From contig NC_079482.1 in the NCBI RefSeq assembly GCF_026230105.1, positions 5,766,001 through 5,830,000 of the forward strand: DNA of 64,000 nucleotides, read 5' to 3'. How positions within the stretch are numbered: the stretch's first letter is position 1; each line of letters starts with the position of its first letter. The position numbers and the translations under genes were made by a program. Shown here one piece after another: positions 57,073-64,000 of the stretch. Source of the DNA: Diorhabda sublineata. Lineage: Eukaryota > Arthropoda > Insecta > Coleoptera > Chrysomelidae. The notes beneath the pieces are model-generated. The model searched no databases, was not told the DNA's origin, and was given only the letters and a program-made list of their open reading frames with translations.

Positions 57073-57197
57073 TATAATCCAAAAGTCGATAATCTAAGAA
57101 TTCCTCTAAATAAAAAGAACTTTTGTAATTAAAGTTTTCTGATAACTCTTTTGGGTTTGAAAAAATGTATATGGATCACCTTATGTTTGACACCCTG

Positions 57198-60100
57198 TAC
57201 AATATTATTTTATTTAAAGAGCGATAGTTTAGGTCACAAATCACGCAAAGGAAATTTGCTTTGTTTGTGACTATAATAATAAATACTTTTTTTTTACTAA
57301 ATTGACTCGATTTTAGAACTATTCGGATCCAAAGTAGATTTCGAAACAAAAAAATTGACGCTTCTACCAGTTCTGGAATCAGGTCAGAAGATATCCCAGG
57401 ATAAAGACTGCAGAATTTACAGGGCAAGTCTTAAAATAAGTAAAAGAAGAAAAAGGAGACAATAGTGATGAGGTTGAATTTACACCTAGTGATTCAAACA
57501 ATTTATCTCTTCAAGAAAACGATCTAATTTTAATGAATCAAAGTTAATAAAATAATCTCTGGAAATTTGCAATTATCAAGTTCTAAATTAAAGTTTTTTA
57601 GATTTCACTTATAATAATGAAAGTTTTTAACCCCAGATACAAAAATTACCTTGCTTAAAAGCAGAGGTTTGCTCGGCATTTTTTTTTTAAAAGTAGGAAT
57701 AATTTTATTACACTGATATGCCAAAACTTATTGAAGTATGAATAGAGATACCGTCTAAAATCTCTATTCTTGTATAACAAGACTAAGAAATCGTCTAAAT
57801 TAATATACCATAATACTTTGGTTTCCTTTTGTCTTTGGGGGGTAGCAGGGCCGGAGAGTCTCATAATGTAAGCAACCCCGTTTATACTTTAAACTAGGAC
57901 TTATGAAAAACTTTGTAACTGTGCAAAACAAGAACGGTGGTCTATTCCGGTATTTGCAAATATTATAATAGTTAAATTAAAGAGAGAAGTTCAATTGAAT
58001 ACTTGCAACTCAAATTTTATAGAAATGTAATTGAGATACTATAAGGCAAAGTCCAACATAAAACTTAAAGTGTAAAATTATGACGATGAACGTCTTTAGG
58101 AATTTTGGGAAGAAAATTTGTTAGGGGATTACTGTAGGTCTATAATAAAAAAAACTACCGTCCTTCCTACGCTAATAAGGAATTTTAAGATGATGTACTT
58201 TTCCTCTAAAACTGTAACATTAAATCAATTCTACATGACACGAAACACCTGCGAAAAATCAATACGTTTAATAATAAATCACTCTCAAGTTTAACTAAAA
58301 TATGTCACATTGAAGTTTTCTAGGTATAAAATAAATACGAAACTATTATACGTCATTTTCAGGATCGTCCTATCTCTAAACTGTCACTCAAGTTTCACGG
58401 TGGCATTCTATTAAAAAGGACCAAGTCATAACATTTGTGGGAACTTAAACGTTTTAACAAAAGGTGTCTATCTTTTCAGTAAAGCTTTCACGTCTTCAAC
58501 TCAGTACAGTTATTTCATTTAGAATTTGTAAAACGCTTTGCACATTTTTTTTTCATTGTAACTTGTTACCAGAGAAATTGAATGGGAGAATAAAGTTCGC
58601 TTGATCTACTCGTATCTGATTTGAACTGTAATTTTATTATAATACCGATAAGTATCGGAGGCTATAATGTAATTTGAAATATAGGTGTGCAGGTATTAAT
58701 AATGTAATTTATTGAATATGCAGGCTGTATTTTTTTACTAAATGTAAGTTATAATAGAAATATCGTATAAGTGATATTGAATCCTATTCAGATTATTTCT
58801 TTAGTTCTCAAATGTATATTTTCTCGACAAAAGATAAGAAAATATTGCAATGGGATATATGAGACATCCATTGGAGAAATAATGTCGTAACATCAAACAA
58901 CGATTTAGTTTTACACAAAATATTGACTTGAACCAAAATTTGTTAAATCAATCAATCAAGACAATGTTATGGAACCGATTTCGGAATTTCGAACGGTTTT
59001 ACCTCAGATTTCCATCAAGACGCGTCGATTTGCTTGAAATTTTAACAGTATGTAATCTTCAATCCCCGCCAGGATACTCTTCCTCAGAAAGTGGTAATCG
59101 GCCTCAGTCAAAATGGTACTTAGATGGGGTGAACAATTAATATTAAATTGGACGCCACCATCTTTTAACGAACGACGTTAAAAATTAATAAAAAAGGTGG
59201 GAAAGCTGGAAACACCTTATAAATTAAATTAAAAATAAAAATGAAACAATCTAAAACTATTTCCAGACACTATTATCCAAATTAATATTATTATTGCTGA
59301 GGACGATAAAAAAAGTTTCAGCAACAAATAAATTTATTGAAAAGATAATAAATTCGCATTAACTGCGTATCCAAAAGAGCACAACGAACAAAAACATTTA
59401 TAAATTAAGATTTAGATATTAAAGATAAGGCAGCTCTCAACTGGATTCCCAGATGTTAGAGTTGAGGTTGAGTTTGTAGTCTGGTGGTTGTTGTGGAAAC
59501 TCCCAACGTGACAGCTGTAGAACAGCGAATATTAAGAATAAAATCACTACAATTTACTTTTACTTGAAGTATAGATATGTGGAGGAATAATTCGAATCAA
59601 TTTCGAGGTTTTATTTAATTTCTCGAATTGAGTGGGAGGTCGATAACAAATTAATTTCCTCAAAAACTCGAAAGTTACAATAAACAAATTCGAAGTGACT
59701 ACTGTGACACAATACGTGAACAAAGGAATATTCAAAATATTTAAAGAACAACGTAACAAGCCGAAAGACAAAAACAATCAAGCTGAAACTTCGATAGAAC
59801 AAAGCATTCTAAGCACAAATTATTCTATAGAATTTTTTCGAAAAATAAATACTTTTTGACTTATTCGTGATTGAAGTTTTGAGTTTTTGTTACAAAAAAG
59901 TATATTTTCAATCAATTTTTCACAAATAACTCAAAAACTGTAAGGAGATTGAATGTACCTTTTAAAAAAATAAAAAGAATGTTTTTTTTGTTTATACACC
60001 TAGTACAACCGAGTTATAATTTATGTGGAACTTATCTAATGAATCGAAACGGTCAATTTTACGAAAAAAATGTTTTGAACCTTTTCTAAAGAACTTCAAA

Positions 60101-62214
60101 AAATTATTCGAAATAGACTTCATAAGAATTTGTAATACATAAAATAAGGAAGTTATGGCGAAAGTAAGATAACACATTTCATGGAAAAAACGTTATTTCT
60201 ACCCTTCATATTGCCACCCTAATTGAAATAAAATGTTATAAATCTGCAAATCACTTTAAGTTAAATGAAAATACCAGGATTAAGAATTTTGAATGGTTGG
60301 AAAAAACTATGGTTACAATGGAGAAAGCATTTTTTAATTTTTTTAAAAAAAATATCTTTTTTTAAAGATACCATAAAAAATATTAAGGATACGTTAAAAC
60401 TGCTAGGGAACAAAAAAACAGTTTTTTTTAATAAAAATTTTTAACTTCAGAATTAACCGATATATGACCTTTCAAAGTTCACAGTAGTGTGTTACTGGTA
60501 CCGTTTAGAAGCCCTTTAAAGGTTTTCCTTTTAAAAATAAAGATTTCAATGTATACCAAAACTTTTTAGCCTAATAGATTATAGATTATTCTACAAAATG
60601 GTTTTGTAATCGACTACCTAGCTCAAAAATTAACAGAGTTATACCTAATACAAACTAACACATTTTTTTTAAATTTCGGAACAGTATAAGTAAACAACAT
60701 TTGTTTTGGTGACAGGAGACTTTTTACATATACATGGATATAATATGGGTTGAAATACATTGATTCAGGGTTGAAAACATCTTTATTTAATCCTACAAAT
60801 TTTTCTCAACTATCTAAATGCTTTCATTTTATTGAATTTTAACAATAAGGGGTAGTTTTCATTCCTTACAATAGTTTGCACATATCAACATAGGGTAGAT
60901 TTTGCGGTGAAGGGTAAATAGAACTTGATTCCAAAATTTCACGCGAATCCATGCGTCTTGATGGAATTCTGAGGTGATACCATATTTTTACCGTTGTTCA
61001 CTGGACTATAATAATTCTGAGTAATCCAACAAAATCTGGTTGAATTCCAACAAGCTAGGGTGTATAAAAAATATCAACTTTTGAAACGATATATTCTCTT
61101 TCGATGCAAAATGTGATACTAAAAAAAATGAATCCTAACACGGTGAGAATTCTGAGGATCTAGAGATTCTTCACATAATCAAGCAAGAAAAATAAATTAG
61201 GAATACAGTTAGAAGATTAGAAAGCTGTTTAGATGTAAATATACCCATAAATACAAAGAGAAGTTGTGGTTGGATCCATGTAGATAACGAATTCCACTCG
61301 ATTAACACAATTTAACCTTCAAATCAAATGAGGGAGGTTTTACAAAATTCTGTAATAAGAAAATTGGATGGTCATTTATGTCCTGAATATAAAATTCGAA
61401 ATTTCAATCTCAAAGTTAAAATAACCATATTGGAAATCAAGAGAGACGTTTATATATTAACAACCATAAATGTACGCTATCAAATATGGTGTCTAATTTT
61501 AACAATTTAAAATAATAACATAACAGTCTTCCTATAAAGTCATAAGGCATTTGTAAAACTGCTTACTAAAAATAATAATCATTTACTTTGAAATAAACCA
61601 GACGCCGACCCTTCGATCCCAAAAATGTCACTTTGAAGAATGCAGGACTGTCTTAATTCCATTTCACAAAGGTTTTCTGAAAAGTTTCCGACCTAACAGA
61701 GAAACAAGATAATTTTTTCCATAATAATTTTCATTTTTCAACATAGTTTCCTCTCTCCAGCAATGCTCCAACACGTACAACATAAACCTACAAAATCGTC
61801 ATCTTTCTATAAATATTTATATTTGATGAAGACGCTGAACCCCATGGCTGGTTTAAGAATTATTTTATATACCAATAGCTTATTCTCAAGAGATAATTGT
61901 GAATTTTTTCCAATTATCCAATACAGTTGTCTAAGTTTACTCCCTAGCTCTTTTCGTGAATAAGTATTTCTTCCCCTAAAATATTCTATCCAGATGGATT
62001 TCAAAATATTTAGCTCCTTGGCGGAATTTCAGGCTTGTTTATTGTGATGGAGGGGTGAAGATAATTTGAGGAAATTTCACATAAATCTGATTAGTTTTAA
62101 TACTCCTATAAAGGAAATTATTTAATTGTTAGAAACAAAATTAAAGAAATCGAGGAAACGTCAACAAAATATTATCTTGAAAGGATTTCGTTTCAAAGAG
62201 GGATTCGCTGCTTT
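57198..62214. other. About 5 kb of unassigned AT-rich DNA
   Basis: I find no coding similarity, paired ends or arrays. The 59870-60680 stretch is extremely A/T-rich, with repeated poly-A/T runs and words such as 'aactcaaaaactgtaag'. A 70-codon frame at 58928-59140 is less AT-rich but unrecognised, and 57425-57545 holds a short acidic open stretch. None is called as a gene. Confidence 0.4.
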
Positions 62215-62680
62215 TGACTATATCAACATACATCCTTAAATTGCTTGATGCTGATCAAAAGCTCGATCGTATGAAAATTCAATTCTAAATGAATTTTTTC
62301 GTTGATATGTAACGGTAGATGGAACTTGGATGAAACTCATATTTCACTCAGTAGACTTTATCCAAGAACTTTATAATTATTTTTTCAACCAATAAGATCA
62401 TGGCCAATATTTTGTAATTACAAAGGTGTGATGCTCATTGATTATTAAGAAAAGAGAAAATAATAACTGGCTCATATTATGCTGAGTTACTGACTCGTTT
62501 TGATCACATTTGTTGTCTAATTGTCTGCTATTTTCGCAAAAAAATAGCTAAACTATGTTACGATTTATTGCCTTATCCATCTAATCTGGCTACGTCTGAT
62601 TCATTTCTGTATTTGAAAACTTGAAAAAACGTGTTCATGAAAAGCTTTTCCACAGAATTCCTTGTATTTTTGGATTCTTT
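62215..62680 (+). pseudogene. Mariner transposase relic, heavily degraded
   Basis: Plus-strand pieces in shifting frames: LKLLDADQKLDRMKIQ (about 62236-62283; compare 'LL...QK..RV' linker), NYKGVMLIDY (62418-62450; 'DY.G...IDYL'), ITGSYYAELLTRFDH (62462-62508), and FENLKKRVHEKLFHR (62610-62655; 'F..LKK.L....F'). The order and spacing fit a mariner catalytic domain with 'D' motifs lost. No TIRs found. Confidence 0.6.
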
Positions 62681-64000
62681 TCCATATTGTAGTTTGTTTT
62701 CACGTCTACTCGAAATTTCCTATACATAAGAGAGTGGTTTTATTTTGACTGAATAGTTTTTCGTTTGTATTTTTTTTTAGAAAGGATCCGATGTTATTCG
62801 TGGATCATATTTAGAATTTATTCCGAATCAGTTGGTAACTAGTTTAGAATCGGTATAATGCATATGCTTGATTAAGAATCTATTCAGAATGTGGATCTAC
62901 CGCAACTATGTGACTCCTGAGCGGGACTGTCACTAGAAAGTCAGAACTAAGATAACCACGATTGTAAAATTCTGAAAGTAAACAGATCTATTGAAATAAT
63001 TATTGAAATGTTATCAATTTTCTATAATTAAACTCCTACAACAAATTCTTTTATCCAGCTGAAAAAATGTGATATTTAAATATAAATAACTGATAAACAT
63101 GACGCTATATTCATACAGACAAAGATTGAAAAATAGTTTGTGTAAAATTGAATGATGTAAACAGCCGAAACCGGACTTTTCAACATGCTGGGCATACCCA
63201 TTGCCACGTTCACTTAACTTTACATTTTAATTAATTTCGTCGCTTGTTTGTGTAGTTACATTGCAGTGTAAATCAGTGTCTCTACTGTATCAAGTTTCTT
63301 CACACGTTTCTAACCAACTTATAGTACGGTAAATATCAGGTCGACGCTTCTTTTGCTGGATGCCTACTAGCTGCCGCCGTGTACACCTTGACCCTTAGAC
63401 TCCTCCAATAGTTACTATAAGATTATACTCATGGAAAATTGCGGATTTGTAAACAAATTCTAGTAGAGATCATCTTGTGTCTTTTTGAATTTATGTTTAT
63501 GTTACATAGTCATATGAATCGACAAAATTGTTGATGATAATCCACTCTATATGAAGCAAGGTCGTATTCAACATCCATCAAATATTGGTATGAAAGCGAA
63601 TACTAGGACCAATATGCTTGAACGACTATTTCAATGATCTACGTCCTGCGATATTTGGAATTCTTATATACAGAATTAGTACTGTTAGGGCTAATGTCTC
63701 GAATGTTCCAACAAAGAGTAAGCATTTCTATTTAACAAGACCCGTAATGATTATTTCTATAATGTATTTTTACAAAGATACCTATGAATTGACCACTAAA
63801 ATGCCCAGATTTCAAACGCTTTTATTAGGATTCTCAAGAAGCAAACAACCAATATTGATGTATTAAAGCAAAAATATGGTATATATTACCTAGAATAATT
63901 ATATAACATTCATATATCTAGAAAAATCGTACAAAAAACTTACTTCCAACACTAAAAAGTACTTTTGCGCAAAATATATTCAATGTATACAGTTTATTAT
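62681..64000. other. No recognisable feature
   Basis: AT-rich; 63180-63440 is slightly more balanced in composition but unassigned. An 82-codon frame (63618-63866) has no recognised relatives. Confidence 0.4.

Larger units (their letters stand above)
55745..57197. mobile_element. Palindromic MITE split at its centre by a Tc1-like transposon
   Basis: Outer ends cagggtgtcaaacataaagt (55745) and its inverse (to 57197) are flanked by TA (55743-55744, 57198-57199). The arms run inward to gacttttgggttata on the left (about 55788-55802) and tataatccaaaagtc on the right (57073-57087). Joined after removing one TA, these make a perfect dyad centred on TA. The right arm is 125 bp; the left is 58 bp, having lost about 65 bp. 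Confidence 0.8.

Noticed and set aside
1..64000. Host genes, tRNA, rRNA, CRISPR arrays, bacterial-type operons
   Set aside because: None supported. No cloverleaf, ribosomal sequence or regular spaced repeats were noticed, and all convincing protein motifs belong to transposable elements except the unplaced CXC fragment.

Overview
This window looks like gene-poor, repeat-dominated nuclear DNA of an insect, possibly a beetle (order is inference). It is strongly AT-rich, has no long open reading frames, and its recognisable coding remnants are arthropod-type transposable elements: mariner and Tc1-like transposons, hAT transposons, Helitrons, many non-LTR retrotransposon fragments, a probable Penelope-like fragment and a Ty3/gypsy fragment. 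A short tract of the arthropod telomere motif TTAGG fits this. I found no convincing host protein-coding gene, tRNA, rRNA or CRISPR array.

Layout. 0-6.5 kb: LINE 3' end, a foldback element, a LINE RNase H/C-terminal fragment abutting a mariner scrap, and the 3' part of a Tc1-like transposon. 7.6-10 kb: a 1.08-kb element with 18-bp perfect terminal inverted repeats that carries a two-exon mini-gene in frame across a GT-AG intron, followed by a LINE ORF1/endonuclease relic. 10.5-11.6 kb: a large palindromic element. 12.8-15 kb: LINE 3' end, then an internally deleted mariner with both ends. 15.3-16.3 kb: diverged tandem repeats, a TTAGG tract, and a CpG-dense hairpin. 17.5-19.5 kb: Penelope-like scrap and an almost full-length mariner with an intact DD34D triad. 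22.5-24.5 kb: the longest LINE relic. 25.6-28.1 kb: an 815-bp hairpin-forming element and a degenerate hAT transposase. 29.8-37.6 kb: LINE scraps, a cysteine-rich (CXC-type) gene fragment flanked by inverted repeats, an irritans-like mariner and a Helitron with both ends. 38.2-41.8 kb: a GTF2IRD2-like hAT relic and a mariner with both ends and TA duplications. 43-48 kb: LINE 3' end, Tc1-like transposase, LINE RNase H. 49.2-50.6 kb: a Helitron with a 505-bp mariner derivative inserted 17 bp from its 5' end. 51-57.2 kb: ZMYM1-like hAT relic, gypsy integrase tail, a tandem repeat interrupted by a MITE, and a Tc1-like transposon inserted at the dyad centre of a palindromic MITE. 57.2-64 kb: mostly unrecognised AT-rich DNA with one mariner relic.

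The elements do not form a pathway. They record successive insertion, internal deletion and decay, and three nested insertions can be ordered in time from target-site duplications or repeat interruption. The items most worth a second look are the spliced mini-gene at 7771-8491, the CXC-domain fragment at 32337-32888, and the nested insertions at 49.2 kb and 55.7 kb.
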